Both the position numbers and the translations under genes were made by a program. The notes beneath the pieces were generated by a model. That model searched no databases, was not told the origin of the DNA, and was given only the letters and a program-made list of their open reading frames with translations. From NCBI RefSeq assembly GCF_018401815.1, contig NZ_JAGYKG010000005.1:186001-250000 (forward strand): 64,000 bases of DNA, read 5' to 3'. This document shows positions 47,930 to 58,338 of this stretch, one piece after another; the first letter of the stretch is position 1; every line of letters begins with the position of its first letter. The stretch comes from Nonlabens sp. Its GTDB lineage: Bacteria; Bacteroidota; Bacteroidia; Flavobacteriales; Flavobacteriaceae.

Positions 47930-48464
47930 CTGTAAAGGGATCATTAAAATTGTGGAACAAAATAAGGTTTAATTCCCATCTTTAATTTCAGTTTTAAAAA
48001 GCTTAACAAAACTCTAAGAATTAAAGATGCTTCAATAAGAAGTGTTGGTAACCTATTTGAATGGCGCATTTTAAAATTGATGCTGTTTTTTAGGAACCGA
48101 ATAAAAACCAATAGTTTTCTTATACTGTTGGAAACTATAAAAAGGTACTCCTAACTAATGAATATTTATTCAGGAAATGTGAGAGGTATTAAAGAGAGGA
48201 AAAAACGAGTTATCGAAAAAGCGGTGATCAGCATACAGCAATTATTATGGTCCCGGTTGTGATGTATCCTCTGCAAATCACGTAGTTTCCTTTCTAAAAT
48301 ACTGTTTTACAGTGGTGTAATTTTATTTGGGTATCAATTACCAATACATCAAGTTTTTATATAAAGTTGTAATGGTTACGCTTTCGCGAAAGCACACCAA
48401 AAATACCCCTTTAGAAAACTTAAAATAATTGCTCATATCCATAAAGTAGCTTAACTTTACTATT
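47930..48464. other. Long divergent spacer upstream of rel
   Basis: A 535-bp AT-rich gap between the divergent metalloprotease and rel genes. It contains palindrome copy 13 and a TAACTTTA box (48452-48459) just before the rel ATG. I see no ORF or recognisable RNA. Confidence 0.4.
48379..48394. repeat. Iterated palindrome, copy 13 (upstream of rel)
   Basis: CGCTTTCGCGAAAGCA, one change, 71 bp before the rel ATG. Confidence 0.85.
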
Positions 48465-50666
48465 ATGACTGATGTCGAGATTAAAGAAGAAAATAAAAAG
48501 ATAGCTAGAGGGTATAAAGACCTGTTAAAAATTAGCTATCAAATGCTTAACGATGAAGATAAAAAGCTAATTAGAAAGGCTTTTGACATCGCAGTAGAGG
48601 CACATGCTCCGCAACGCCGTAAGTCTGGGGAAGCCTATATTTTCCACCCTATAGCAGTAGCAAAAATAGTTGCTAAACAAATAGGGTTAGATGCCACAGC
48701 TATAGCTGCAGCATTGTTACACGACGTTGTAGAGGATACCAAGTACACCCTTTCAGACATTGAGCGACTATTTGGAGAAACCATTGCGCGTATTGTGGAT
48801 GGCCTTACAAAAATTGCTCATCTCAAAAAAGATGCTGATGTCTCACAACAGGCCGAGAATTTCCGTAAAATGTTATTAACACTTAATGATGACATCCGGG
48901 TGATTATCATTAAAATAGCTGACCGTTTGCACAATATGCAAACAATGGACAGCATGCCAGACTACAAACAAGTAAAAATTGCTAGTGAAACCCTTTATAT
49001 TTATGCTCCTATTGCACATCGATTAGGACTTTATAACATTAAGACAGAATTAGAAGATTTAGGTTTAAAGTATACAGAACCAGAGGTTTTTCAGGACATA
49101 CAGCAATGCATTGTTGAAAGTAAAGAGGAACAGAAAGCTTATATCAAAAATTTTAGTGAGGTTATTGATGGGAGTTTAAAAAGTGAAGGCTTGGAATATC
49201 ATATTTTAGGAAGACCTAAATCGGTATTTTCTATACGCCGTAAGATGCTTAAGCAAGGGGTTACATTTGACGAGGTCTATGACAAGTTTGCTGTACGCAT
49301 CATTTTTAGGAGTGATCGAGCTAACGAGAAATTTTTAGCTTGGAAGATATACTCTGTAGTTACCGACCACTTTACCCCGAACCCCGTGCGACTTAGAGAC
49401 TGGATAAGCTCTCCAAAATCCACTGGATATGAAGCTTTACACATTACCGTAATGGGACCCGATGGAAGATGGGTAGAAGTACAAATTCGATCAGAACGCA
49501 TGCATGAAATAGCCGAAAAGGGGTATGCAGCGCATTATAAATACAAACAAGGGAGTAAAGAAGACGGTTTAGAAGAATGGTTAAATAGACTACAAGAAGC
49601 ACTGGAAAACCAAGATGGAAATGCCATAGACTTTGTAGAACAATTCAAACTTAACCTCTACAGTAAAGAAATTTTTGTTTTTACACCTGCAGGAGAATTG
49701 AAATCCTTACCCAAAGGAGCAACCCCTCTAGATTTTGCTTTTTCTATTCACACTGAAGTAGGATTGCATACTCGTGGTGCACGAGTTAATGGGAAACTTG
49801 TCCCCCTATCTCACGAATTAAAAAGCGGGGATCAAGTAGATATCATTACTTCCGACAATCAAAAGCCTACTAAAAACTGGTTAGATTATGCGACCACAGC
49901 AAGAGCGCGTGCCAAAATAAAAAGTTCCTTAAAGGAAGATCAAAAAATAGTAGCCGCTGACGGAAAAGAAATTTTGTCAAGAAAGCTCAAATCTCAAAAA
50001 ATACCTCTTGATGAAACCAGCGTGAATCAAATGGTCAACTTTTTTAAATTGAAAACCAGTCACGATCTCTTCTTCAGAGTTGGAAATGGAACTATAGATA
50101 ACAAAGCCATTAAGGAATATGCCAACAGCCGAAGTAATGCGCTGTATTCCTTTATCAAGAGTAAAATGCGCAAGCCTAAAGAAAATCCAGATTTATACAA
50201 ACAAGAAATTACTGAAAATTATGATGCATTAGTATTCGGAAAAGAAGGAACAAATCTAGATTATACCCTTGCTAAGTGCTGTAACCCAATTCCTGGAGAT
50301 GCAGTTTTTGGATTTACAACGGTAAGTGAAGGCATTAAGGTTCATAAAAACAACTGCCCTAATGCGATAAGTCTTCAAAGTAAATTTGCTTATCGAATTA
50401 TAATCGCTAAATGGATAGATTCTTCTCAACGAGAATACAAAGCAGAATTAAAATTAACAGGAATTGATAGAATGGGACTGGTACAAGAAATTACTGGACT
50501 TATTTCAAAGAATATGCATGTGAACATCAGGAACATCTCTTTTAATAGTAATCATGGAATATTTACAGGAGAAATTACCGTTGTGGTACCCAATAAAAAC
50601 TTGCTGACTTCTCTAATTCAAAACCTTAATAAAATAAATGGTATCGATAAGGTATCCAGATTTTAA
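48465..50666 (+). CDS. rel: RelA/SpoT bifunctional (p)ppGpp synthetase/hydrolase
   Basis: It makes and degrades the stringent-response alarmone. The 733-residue protein has a HD hydrolase domain with [10 protein letters not shown] (about residue 83) and [10 protein letters not shown]. The synthetase domain has [20 protein letters not shown] and [33 protein letters not shown] domain ([28 protein letters not shown]), a zinc-finger-like KCCNPIPGD and a C-terminal ACT domain follow. An intact HD motif suggests both activities. The next gene starts 4 bp after the stop. Confidence 0.96.
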   Translation: MTDVEIKEENKKIARGYKDLLKISYQMLNDEDKKLIRKAFDIAVEAHAPQRRKSGEAYIFHPIAVAKIVAKQIGLDATAIAAALLHDVVEDTKYTLSDIERLFGETIARIVDGLTKIAHLKKDADVSQQAENFRKMLLTLNDDIRVIIIKIADRLHNMQTMDSMPDYKQVKIASETLYIYAPIAHRLGLYNIKTELEDLGLKYTEPEVFQDIQQCIVESKEEQKAYIKNFSEVIDGSLKSEGLEYHILGRPKSVFSIRRKMLKQGVTFDEVYDKFAVRIIFRSDRANEKFLAWKIYSVVTDHFTPNPVRLRDWISSPKSTGYEALHITVMGPDGRWVEVQIRSERMHEIAEKGYAAHYKYKQGSKEDGLEEWLNRLQEALENQDGNAIDFVEQFKLNLYSKEIFVFTPAGELKSLPKGATPLDFAFSIHTEVGLHTRGARVNGKLVPLSHELKSGDQVDIITSDNQKPTKNWLDYATTARARAKIKSSLKEDQKIVAADGKEILSRKLKSQKIPLDETSVNQMVNFFKLKTSHDLFFRVGNGTIDNKAIKEYANSRSNALYSFIKSKMRKPKENPDLYKQEITENYDALVFGKEGTNLDYTLAKCCNPIPGDAVFGFTTVSEGIKVHKNNCPNAISLQSKFAYRIIIAKWIDSSQREYKAELKLTGIDRMGLVQEITGLISKNMHVNIRNISFNSNHGIFTGEITVVVPNKNLLTSLIQNLNKINGIDKVSRF

Positions 50667-50670
50667 AAAT

Positions 50671-51132
50671 ATGAGTAAAATTATCAACACACTTGAAAAA
50701 GAACAAGAAACCGTAAGAAATGTATTCACTCAATTCTTGAGTGACAACAAACATCGTAAAACACCAGAACGCTATGCTATATTGGATGAAATTTATGCCA
50801 GTGAAGAGCACTTTGACGTGGAGTCCTTATACTCCAAAATGAAGGAACAAAACTACCGCGTAAGCCGCGCGACCCTTTACAATACCATAGAATTATTACT
50901 GGAGTGCAAACTGGTAAGAAGGCATCAATTTGGTCAAAATCAATCGCATTATGAGAAATCATATTTTGATAGACAACACGATCATTTGATCTTAACGGAC
51001 AACCACGAGGTGATCGAATTTTGTGACCCGAGAATTGAGTCGATAAAAAAAACAATTGAAGAGGTGTTTGATGTAACAATTACCAATCATTCTTTATACT
51101 TTTACGGAGTTAAAAACACAACTGAAAAATAG
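50671..51132 (+). CDS. Fur-family transcriptional regulator
   Basis: The 153-residue protein, from ATG 50671, has a winged-helix domain ([27 protein letters not shown], then [23 protein letters not shown]). The dimerisation half holds [21 protein letters not shown]. The usual HHDH site is partly kept (FDRQHDH), but no CxxC pair is visible, so it is not clearly a zinc-structured Fur. It sits between rel and purA in one unit. The metal or redox signal is unknown. An upstream ATG at 50638 overlaps rel and is less likely. Confidence 0.88.
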   Translation: MSKIINTLEKEQETVRNVFTQFLSDNKHRKTPERYAILDEIYASEEHFDVESLYSKMKEQNYRVSRATLYNTIELLLECKLVRRHQFGQNQSHYEKSYFDRQHDHLILTDNHEVIEFCDPRIESIKKTIEEVFDVTITNHSLYFYGVKNTTEK

Positions 51133-51137
51133 CAACA

Positions 51138-52409
51138 ATGGCAGTAGATTTATTGCTCGGCCTTCAATGGGGTGACGAGGGAAAAGGTAAGATCGTAGAT
51201 GTATTAACCTCTAAATATGATATCATCGCTAGATTTCAAGGCGGGCCTAATGCAGGGCATACTCTAGAGTTTGACGGTATCAAACATGTATTAAGAACAA
51301 TTCCATCTGGAATTTTTCACGAGAACTCAATGAACCTTATAGGTAATGGCGTCGTTATTGACCCTGTTGTTTTTATACAGGAATTAGAGGGGTTAAAACA
51401 ATTTAATATTGATTTCAAAAGTAAATTGCTCCTTTCTAGAAAGGCACATGTCATTTTACCTACACACCGTTTACTTGACGCTGCTTCTGAAGCCTCCAAG
51501 GGAAAGGCCAAAATCGGTTCTACCCTTAAAGGAATAGGACCTTCATACATGGATAAAACCGGCCGTAATGGCATCCGATTGGGTGATCTTGAATTGAACT
51601 CCTGGAAAGAAAAATACAGAGCTCTTGCAAATAAGCATGAAGAATTGATCGCTTTTCATAGTGTGGATATACAGTACAACCTTCAAGAAATGGAGGATGA
51701 ATTCTTTAAAGCAGTAGAAACTTTAAAGGAACTTACATTTATTGACTCTGAGGAGTATTTACATCAAGCACAAAAGAGTGGAAAAACCATACTTGCCGAA
51801 GGAGCTCAAGGATCTCTACTAGATATTGATTTTGGAACTTACCCTTTTGTAACTTCTTCCAACACCACCGCTGCCGGTGCCTGCACCGGTTTAGGAGTCG
51901 CTCCAGGCCAGATAGGAGAAGTTTACGGTATTTTTAAAGCCTACACCACTCGTGTGGGAAGCGGTCCATTTCCAACAGAACTATTTGATGAAGTAGGCGC
52001 TAAAATGGCTAAAGTGGGTCACGAATTTGGTGCGGTAACTGGTAGACCTCGCAGGTGTGGTTGGTTGGATTTGGTCGCACTTAAATACACCTGTCAAGTT
52101 AATGGAGTGACTCAACTCATGATGATGAAAGGTGATGTGCTTTCTGGTTTTGACGAATTAAAAGTGTGTACCGCTTATTCTTATAAAGGAAAAGAAATTA
52201 CTCACTTGCCTTATAATATTGAGCCTGAAAACGTAACTCCTATCTATTCGGTATTTAAATGTTGGAAAGAAGACCTTACTAAAATGAGAGAGACTTCGAA
52301 ATTTCCTAAAGAATTAAATACCTACATAGACTTCTTAGAAAAAGAATTGGAGCTTCCTATCAAGGTGGTAAGTGTAGGTCCAGACAGGACGCAGACTATT
52401 CACCGATAA
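51138..52409 (+). CDS. purA: Adenylosuccinate synthetase
   Basis: PurA joins IMP and aspartate with GTP, the first step to AMP. The 423-residue protein begins VDLLLGLQWGDEGKGK, with catalytic Asp and GTP P-loop. It also has GGPNAGHT, GSTLKGIGPSYMDKTGRNGIR and TTRVGSGPFPTE, and ends with the aspartate-binding/nucleotide region TGRPRRCGWLD and SVGPDRTQT. It starts 5 bp after the Fur-family gene. Confidence 0.97.
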   Translation: MAVDLLLGLQWGDEGKGKIVDVLTSKYDIIARFQGGPNAGHTLEFDGIKHVLRTIPSGIFHENSMNLIGNGVVIDPVVFIQELEGLKQFNIDFKSKLLLSRKAHVILPTHRLLDAASEASKGKAKIGSTLKGIGPSYMDKTGRNGIRLGDLELNSWKEKYRALANKHEELIAFHSVDIQYNLQEMEDEFFKAVETLKELTFIDSEEYLHQAQKSGKTILAEGAQGSLLDIDFGTYPFVTSSNTTAAGACTGLGVAPGQIGEVYGIFKAYTTRVGSGPFPTELFDEVGAKMAKVGHEFGAVTGRPRRCGWLDLVALKYTCQVNGVTQLMMMKGDVLSGFDELKVCTAYSYKGKEITHLPYNIEPENVTPIYSVFKCWKEDLTKMRETSKFPKELNTYIDFLEKELELPIKVVSVGPDRTQTIHR

Positions 52410-52436
52410 GAAATATGTAGCAGGTGATCCTTTTTT

Positions 52437-52462
52437 AAATCCCAAGCTGCCACTTGGGATTT
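52437..52462 (+). terminator. Probable terminator after purA
   Basis: AAATCCCAAG, 6-base loop, CTTGGGATTT, then CATTTTAAA. The T run is short. The stem is the same sequence as the ferredoxin terminator at 11371. Confidence 0.65.
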
Positions 52463-52478
52463 CATTTTAAATAAAAAT

Positions 52479-53438
52479 ATGTCCGTAAAAAGATTTCTAA
52501 CTGTTGCTTCTAAAGGACTTCTTATGGGAGCTGCAGACGTGGTGCCAGGTGTATCTGGAGGCACCATTGCTTTTATCACTGGGATTTATGAAGAACTAAT
52601 CAGGACCATCGACGGTATTGACATTCAATTATTCAAAGATCTCTTTAAAATTGGGTTGAAAAACACTTTTTCTAAATACCACCTTGGTTTTTTACTTGCA
52701 CTTCTTACAGGAATTGCCATAAGCATCCTCAGCCTTTCTAAATTACTGACCTATTTACTGCAGCATCACTCGGTCTTACTTTGGTCCTTCTTTTTTGGAT
52801 TAGTACTCGCCAGTGTGTTGTATATCGCTAAACAAATTTCTTCTTGGAATTTAGGCGTCATTATAGCTATTATAGCGGGCAGTATGATTTCCTATTACCT
52901 TACTGTTGCCGAACCTTTAGGTTCGCCAGAAAGCTGGTGGTATATCATCTTCTCAGGTTTCATCGCTATTATTGCAATGATTTTACCTGGAATTTCAGGA
53001 GCCTTTTTATTGTTATTATTAGGAAGTTATAAAACAGTTCTAGGATCTATTTCTGGATTATTAGAAGCTGTTATAGCAGGAGATTGGAGTCAGGCACTTG
53101 ATTATTTTATAAAATTATTTCTTTTTGCAATAGGTGGTGTGCTTGGGCTTAAAGTGTTTTCCAGACTGCTTACCTGGCTTTTTGAACATCAAAAAAATCT
53201 AACCTTAGCTTTGCTTACTGGTTTTATGGTGGGTTCTTTAAACAAATTATGGCCATGGAAAGAGGTTCTCAAGTACCGAATAGACAGTCATGGTGAAGAG
53301 GTGCCCTTTTTAGAAAAAAGCATCTCTCCAACTTCATTTGAGGGTGATCCACAACTATTATACGTAATTTTCCTTACTCTTATGGGATTTATATTAATCC
53401 TAGCATTAGAAAAATGGGCTAACAAAAAAACAACATAA
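52479..53438 (+). CDS. DUF368 membrane protein (PopT-like), copy 1
   Basis: The 319-residue polytopic protein has the two DUF368 signature loops, ADVVPGVSGGTIAFITGIYEELI near the start and LPGISGAFLLLLLGSYKTVL near residue 170, the inverted-repeat layout of the family. DUF368 proteins were reported as undecaprenyl phosphate translocases (PopT) that recycle the lipid carrier across the membrane; I infer that role here. The TAA stop is followed at once by the TTG start of a paralogue in the same frame. Confidence 0.88.
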   Translation: MSVKRFLTVASKGLLMGAADVVPGVSGGTIAFITGIYEELIRTIDGIDIQLFKDLFKIGLKNTFSKYHLGFLLALLTGIAISILSLSKLLTYLLQHHSVLLWSFFFGLVLASVLYIAKQISSWNLGVIIAIIAGSMISYYLTVAEPLGSPESWWYIIFSGFIAIIAMILPGISGAFLLLLLGSYKTVLGSISGLLEAVIAGDWSQALDYFIKLFLFAIGGVLGLKVFSRLLTWLFEHQKNLTLALLTGFMVGSLNKLWPWKEVLKYRIDSHGEEVPFLEKSISPTSFEGDPQLLYVIFLTLMGFILILALEKWANKKTT

Positions 53439-54458
53439 TTGCGACAAGCTACGAGAACCTTTACTGATAAATTTTTCCTTGTTCTTAAAGGAGTTGCTAT
53501 GGGGAGCGCAAATAAGGTTCCTGGTATCAGTGGTGGCGTCGTAGCTTATGTAGGTGGATTCTATGAAGAGTTTATTTACTCTTTACAAAAGATCAACCTT
53601 AAAGCTTTCAAGTTACTTCTTACGGGGAGGTTCGGTGTTTTTTTTGACTATATCAATGGACGTTTTTTGTCCTTACTCATTTTAGGAGAAGCACTAAGTT
53701 ATTTTACCGTGAGTAAAGGCTTTGATTTATTGATACAGTACTACCCTATTTTAGTCTGGGCTACCTTCTTTGGAATGATACTAGGATCTATCTACTATAT
53801 ATCAATAAATTATGGAGAATGGACTCGCAGGAACGTATTGCTCTTAACTACAGGTATCCTTATTGGAGTCGGGACTTCCCTACTAGACCCTGCTAGGCAA
53901 AACACCAATTTAATTTTTGTTTTCTTTTGCGGTATGGTAAGTATATCAGGGATGACCTTACCGGGTTTGAGCGGCAGTTTTATTTTAATTTTATTAGGCA
54001 ATTATGTATTGCTGTTGGTGGACAGTATCAACACTTTTTTTGATACACTTGTCGCCATTTTACAAGGTGATTTTTCTTGGTGGTACGACCCGGCACATAT
54101 GGATATGCTCACCATTCTCGCATCCTTTGTATTGGGATCCATTGTTGGTTTAATAAGTCTTTCTCACCTTTTGGGCTGGACTATTAAGCATTACCGCAAT
54201 GAAACTAATGCCATGATTATTGGTTTTATAACCGGTTCTCTTGGTGTAGTATGGCCCTGGAAAAAGGAAGTCTATCAATTAACGGAAACAGGTAAAATAG
54301 CTATTGATGCTTCGGGAAAGAACATTTTAGAAAATTACAGCCGCTATTGGCCAGAAATTAATGATACTCACACGTGGATGGCATTTTTGATGATTATTTT
54401 AGGACTTTTAAGTGTTTATTTATTAGATCGTTATGGAAAAAATCAACATCCCAAATAG
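53439..54458 (+). CDS. DUF368 membrane protein (PopT-like), copy 2
   Basis: The 339-residue paralogue has SANKVPGISGGVVAYVGGFYEEFI and LPGLSGSFILILLGNYVLLL, matching copy 1. It begins with TTG directly after the TAA of copy 1, in the same reading frame; there is no ATG or GTG in the space. An N-terminus near this TTG is needed to align with copy 1. The end overlaps aroE by 26 bases. Translation probably depends on termination-reinitiation. Confidence 0.83.
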   Translation: MRQATRTFTDKFFLVLKGVAMGSANKVPGISGGVVAYVGGFYEEFIYSLQKINLKAFKLLLTGRFGVFFDYINGRFLSLLILGEALSYFTVSKGFDLLIQYYPILVWATFFGMILGSIYYISINYGEWTRRNVLLLTTGILIGVGTSLLDPARQNTNLIFVFFCGMVSISGMTLPGLSGSFILILLGNYVLLLVDSINTFFDTLVAILQGDFSWWYDPAHMDMLTILASFVLGSIVGLISLSHLLGWTIKHYRNETNAMIIGFITGSLGVVWPWKKEVYQLTETGKIAIDASGKNILENYSRYWPEINDTHTWMAFLMIILGLLSVYLLDRYGKNQHPK

Positions 54459-55224
54459 CATTTTCGGCCTAGTAGGAGAACGTTTGGACTACAGCTTTTC
54501 TCGTGCTTATTTTTCTGAGAAATTTGACAACTTACAACTCTATGATCACGAGTATAAAAACTTTGAGATGAGTAGGGAGTTTTTATTGTCTCGCTTTCGC
54601 GAAAGCGTCACCTATCATAAGGAAACTCGCACTACCAATGGTAAAAGTGAGATCCTTAGAGGGCTAAATGTGACCATTCCCTTCAAACAGGACATGCTGA
54701 ATGTAGTTGATGTACTCAGTGAAGAAGCCAAAGCTATAGGAGCTATAAATACCATTGTTATTGAAGATAATGTATGGACTGGTCATAATACGGACTCTTA
54801 TGGGTTTGCAAAAAGTCTAGAACCCTTCTTACCCATTCAAAAAAATGCACTTATTTTGGGTACGGGTGGCGCATCAAAGGCTGTGGCTTACACCTTAGAA
54901 GCACTTCAAATCCCTTACCTTTTTGTAAGCAGAAATCCGGAAGACGAGTTCAGCATTGATTATGCTTCCATTACCAAAGAGGTTATGGAACTAGTAAGTC
55001 TTATAATCAATACCACACCTTTAGGGGTCACTCCAGAGGTGGCTTTGCGGCCAGATATCCCTTACAAACATCTGAATTCCTCTCATATACTTTATGATTT
55101 AGTTTACAACCCTTCGCTGACCATGTTTATGAAATTAGGACAGCAAAGAGGTTCTAAAGTCATTAATGGATATCAAATGTTAGTGCATCAAGCAGAAAAA
55201 GCTTGGGAACTTTGGAATAAGTAA
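54433..55224 (+). CDS. aroE: Shikimate dehydrogenase
   Basis: AroE reduces 3-dehydroshikimate with NADPH in aromatic amino-acid synthesis. The 263-residue protein has FGLVGERLDYSFSRAYF, with shikimate-binding serines. GLNVTIPFKQDM carries the catalytic Lys, followed by GHNTDSYGF, GTGGASKAVAYTL (NADP loop) and IINTTPLGVTP. The palindrome at 54592 is read in the third frame as SRFRES, near residue 54. It overlaps DUF368 copy 2 by 26 bases. Confidence 0.92.
   Translation: MEKINIPNSIFGLVGERLDYSFSRAYFSEKFDNLQLYDHEYKNFEMSREFLLSRFRESVTYHKETRTTNGKSEILRGLNVTIPFKQDMLNVVDVLSEEAKAIGAINTIVIEDNVWTGHNTDSYGFAKSLEPFLPIQKNALILGTGGASKAVAYTLEALQIPYLFVSRNPEDEFSIDYASITKEVMELVSLIINTTPLGVTPEVALRPDIPYKHLNSSHILYDLVYNPSLTMFMKLGQQRGSKVINGYQMLVHQAEKAWELWNK
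54592..54607. repeat. Iterated palindrome, copy 14 (in aroE)
   Basis: A perfect CGCTTTCGCGAAAGCG, read in the third possible frame as Ser-Arg-Phe-Arg-Glu-Ser. Confidence 0.9.
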
Positions 55225-55289
55225 ATTGATTGAGCATTGCGGTTGAAGAAGAATCTATTTATCTTGCAAGGCCTATTAAATCAAAAATA

Positions 55290-57443
55290 ATGGAAAAGAA
55301 TGACAACCTGCAAGATGCAGACGGAAACTCACCAGAAATGGATCAAAGAATACTAGATGCACAAGATGCTTTGGAAAATGCCATGCTAGAAGAAGCTACA
55401 ACCCTCAAACAAGAGGTTCAAGGTCAAGAAACTACCGACAGTGATGATGCGAGTTCAGAGCCTATCAAACTTGGTTCTAATAAAGTCTCAAAGAAGCTAG
55501 AAGATACTTCTACCACTCATGAAGATGCCATTCTAGAAGAAAGGAAAACCGCTGGTAAATCTCCTGTTATGATCGTGGACTCTGAGGAAGATGAAGATGA
55601 TAATGAGCCAGAAGAAGATAGCGTAAAGGAAATTGAAGAAAAGGATTATGACTCCATGGAGATGCCAGCTTTAATAACAGAGTTAAGGCATTTAATGCAA
55701 GAGTATCCTATCAACAGTTTTAGATCACAAGCTGAAGACATCAAAAAAGCCTTTGAAAGTGCTGAAGCTGAAGCCAATAAAGAAGCTCTAGAAAAATTTA
55801 AAGAGCAACATCCACCTAGTGATGAGGCTGTTGCTCCGGAGTTTGAATACAAAAATCAGTTTGCGACAGAATTCTATGATCTACATTCCTTATACAGAAA
55901 ACAGAAGGGTCAATTTCAAAGAGATAAACGCAAACAACAAGAACTCAATCTTGAAAAGCGCAGAGAAATCATAGAAGGCATCAAGTTGCTGATCAACCAA
56001 GAAGAAACTATTGGAACTACATTTAAGAAGTTTCACAGCCTCCAAGAGAAATGGAAAGTTACAGGAACTATACCTCACGATGCGTATAACATTACTTGGG
56101 AAGATTACCGTCTTGCCACTCAAAATTTTTATGATTATATAGATCTGAGTAAAGAGCTGCGGGATAAGGATTTTGAACGTAATCTTGAATTTAGAAAAAA
56201 AATCATCACTCGTGCAATAGAATTGGGTAGTGAAGAAAATATACATAAAGCACTAAGAGAATTACAGGAACTTCACCGCATGTGGAAAGAAGACTCTGGT
56301 CCAGTAGCAAAGGAAGAACGAGATCCTATTTGGGACGAATTTAGTGCAGCGACAAAGGTGATTCATGATAAACGCCAAGCCTATTATGATGAGCGAGATA
56401 AAATGAGTGCTCACCACCAGCTGGTAAAAGAGAATATTGTAGCTGAAATTGCAAAAATAACAGCAAAAGGAGCAAAGAATCACAGAGAATGGCAAGAAAG
56501 ATTAGAAGAAATTAATGTCTTAAGGGAGTTGTTTACTTCTACTGGTCCAGCTCCTAAAACCGTTAATAATGAATTGTGGACTCAATTTAGAGCAAGAACT
56601 AGAGAATTCAATAAAGTTAAAAACGATTTCTATAAGGGCCTTAAAAAAGAGCAACAAAATAATCTAGAGGCAAAAATGAAATTAATCGCTATTGCTGAAG
56701 ATCATCAAAACAGCGAGAATTTTAACGAAGGATTGCAGGTCATGAAACGCATACAATCAGAATGGAAGCAAATAGGTCATGTACCTAGAAAAGACAGCGA
56801 TAAGATATGGAAGCGTTTTCAAAAGGCGTGTAATGGATTCTTTGAAAAGAAGACGGCACAGAAAAAAGAAGATAATAAGGAAGAAGTAGATAACTTTGAT
56901 GCTAAAATGAAAGTTTATGATGCTTTAAAAGAAATGATTCCTCAGGATGATAAAGCAAGCATGCTATCTGAAGTAGAAAAACATATGGCAGATTGGGCAA
57001 GTATAGGTCGCGTGCCTTACAGCAAACGCATGATCCAAGAAAAATTTGAAAAATTGCTTCAGGCAAAACTAAAAGCTGCCGGATTAAGTGCCGTAGATGC
57101 TGAAATGTTGAAGTATCAAAACAAATTAGCCAGCTTAAAAAGCGGGGATATTCAAGATTTCAAAAATGAACGTTTCTATTTAAAGAAAAGACGTGATGAA
57201 ATCCAAGATGAAGTGCGACAACTGGAAAACAATCTTCAGTTTATCAATGCGAAAGATGATAAGAATCCGTTTTTAGTTCAACAAAGAAAGAATATTTCTG
57301 AGTTGTCTAAAGAATTAGATGTGATTAAAGAAAAGCAAAAGCAATTGAACATCCTTCAACGTCAAATTCAAAAAGATGAAGAGGAAGACGCTGCAGAAAA
57401 TGAAACCTCAGAAGAGGAAGACACTGCCGAGTCTACAGAATAA
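55290..57443 (+). CDS. DUF349 repeat protein
   Basis: This 717-residue, strongly charged, helical cytoplasmic protein starts with an acidic low-complexity tract (about 1-120). Five DUF349-type units follow, each with a W/F-x-x-x-G-x-V-P core: LQEKWKVTGTIPHDAYNITWEDY, MWKEDSGPVAKEERDPIWDEF, LFTSTGPAPKTVNNELWTQF, EWKQIGHVPRKDSDKIWKRF and DWASIGRVPYSKRMIQEKF. It ends in a coiled coil and acidic tail. I choose ATG 55290 over a TTG 60 bases upstream. No function is firmly known. Confidence 0.87.
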   Translation: MEKNDNLQDADGNSPEMDQRILDAQDALENAMLEEATTLKQEVQGQETTDSDDASSEPIKLGSNKVSKKLEDTSTTHEDAILEERKTAGKSPVMIVDSEEDEDDNEPEEDSVKEIEEKDYDSMEMPALITELRHLMQEYPINSFRSQAEDIKKAFESAEAEANKEALEKFKEQHPPSDEAVAPEFEYKNQFATEFYDLHSLYRKQKGQFQRDKRKQQELNLEKRREIIEGIKLLINQEETIGTTFKKFHSLQEKWKVTGTIPHDAYNITWEDYRLATQNFYDYIDLSKELRDKDFERNLEFRKKIITRAIELGSEENIHKALRELQELHRMWKEDSGPVAKEERDPIWDEFSAATKVIHDKRQAYYDERDKMSAHHQLVKENIVAEIAKITAKGAKNHREWQERLEEINVLRELFTSTGPAPKTVNNELWTQFRARTREFNKVKNDFYKGLKKEQQNNLEAKMKLIAIAEDHQNSENFNEGLQVMKRIQSEWKQIGHVPRKDSDKIWKRFQKACNGFFEKKTAQKKEDNKEEVDNFDAKMKVYDALKEMIPQDDKASMLSEVEKHMADWASIGRVPYSKRMIQEKFEKLLQAKLKAAGLSAVDAEMLKYQNKLASLKSGDIQDFKNERFYLKKRRDEIQDEVRQLENNLQFINAKDDKNPFLVQQRKNISELSKELDVIKEKQKQLNILQRQIQKDEEEDAAENETSEEEDTAESTE

Positions 57444-57460
57444 TATTCTTTTGAATTGAT

Positions 57461-57498
57461 CTAAAAAGAGCGCTGATGTATATCAGCGCTCTTTTTAG
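57461..57498 (+). terminator. Intrinsic terminator after the DUF349 gene
   Basis: A 17-bp perfect stem, CTAAAAAGAGCGCTGAT and its complement, with a GTAT loop and a T run. It is a strong terminator. Confidence 0.93.
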
Positions 57499-57522
57499 AT
57501 AGGAAACAAATACCAATTATAA

Positions 57523-58224
57523 ATGTTTACATACCTTCAAAAGCTTTTAGGAAAATCGATCTCATACTATGAGATGTTGATGAAGAGCAAGACTCAACAA
57601 ATCTCAATTACCCAAAAAGATATCGATAGCGTTAATAAACAACTAAAAACAATAGCATTACATGCCGTAGTCTATACAGAAGTTAGTGCACAATACAACA
57701 CCATGATACCTGATCATATCGAAGAAATTCCTACTAATGAAAAGGGAATGCCTATGCAGTTTAAAGGTAGTTTTATTCTTCATGATCAACTCTTAACTCT
57801 TTTTGTTGACACTGATAAAAATTTTAACCAATGTGAAAAACATCGATTATGTGTAACTAATTTTGATAGCAGCCATATAGAAATCAAAAAAATATTGGAA
57901 AAACAAAGAATACTTAAATGTAGGAGTTATCCTATATGGGAAGAGCTGATACATCGATTTCTCTCTATACATAAATGGATAGTTTCTATAAATAAGAATC
58001 ATCCTTGGAGCTTGTATACTCTTGCTTGTAAGAATAGTGAAAAGAGTAATTACTCTGTATATATAGGAGGTTATCCTCAATGGCGCATTAACAATGTCGA
58101 TTATAGAACGTTAAAATCTATGAATTTTTTATTGGAATACCGTCAACATGATACAAATAGTTCTTATTATTTTTTTAACTGTACCACAACAAAATCAATC
58201 GAAATGATTATGCAAAAAGATTGA
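57523..58224 (+). CDS. Orphan hypothetical protein
   Basis: I do not recognise this 233-residue protein. It is AT-rich, basic, and without a signal peptide or membrane helix. It opens LQKLLGKSISYYEMLMKSKTQQISITQKDIDSVNKQLKTIALHA, which looks like two helices. Mixed strands follow with several Trp/Tyr (PIWEELIHRFLSIHKWIVSINKNHPWSLYTLA). It has six scattered Cys. Base use is more AT-rich than the flanking genes, hinting at a recent or lineage-specific gene. A CIA30-like gene follows 114 bp later. Confidence 0.6.
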   Translation: MFTYLQKLLGKSISYYEMLMKSKTQQISITQKDIDSVNKQLKTIALHAVVYTEVSAQYNTMIPDHIEEIPTNEKGMPMQFKGSFILHDQLLTLFVDTDKNFNQCEKHRLCVTNFDSSHIEIKKILEKQRILKCRSYPIWEELIHRFLSIHKWIVSINKNHPWSLYTLACKNSEKSNYSVYIGGYPQWRINNVDYRTLKSMNFLLEYRQHDTNSSYYFFNCTTTKSIEMIMQKD

Positions 58225-58338
58225 TATTTAACAGTTGTTAATTTATTTCATAACTATTGGAGGTTTAATCTTGTATAATTAAGTATTATTGGTTTAACTT
58301 GCATGACTTTGATTTTTTTAACAATAATTCCCTTAAAA

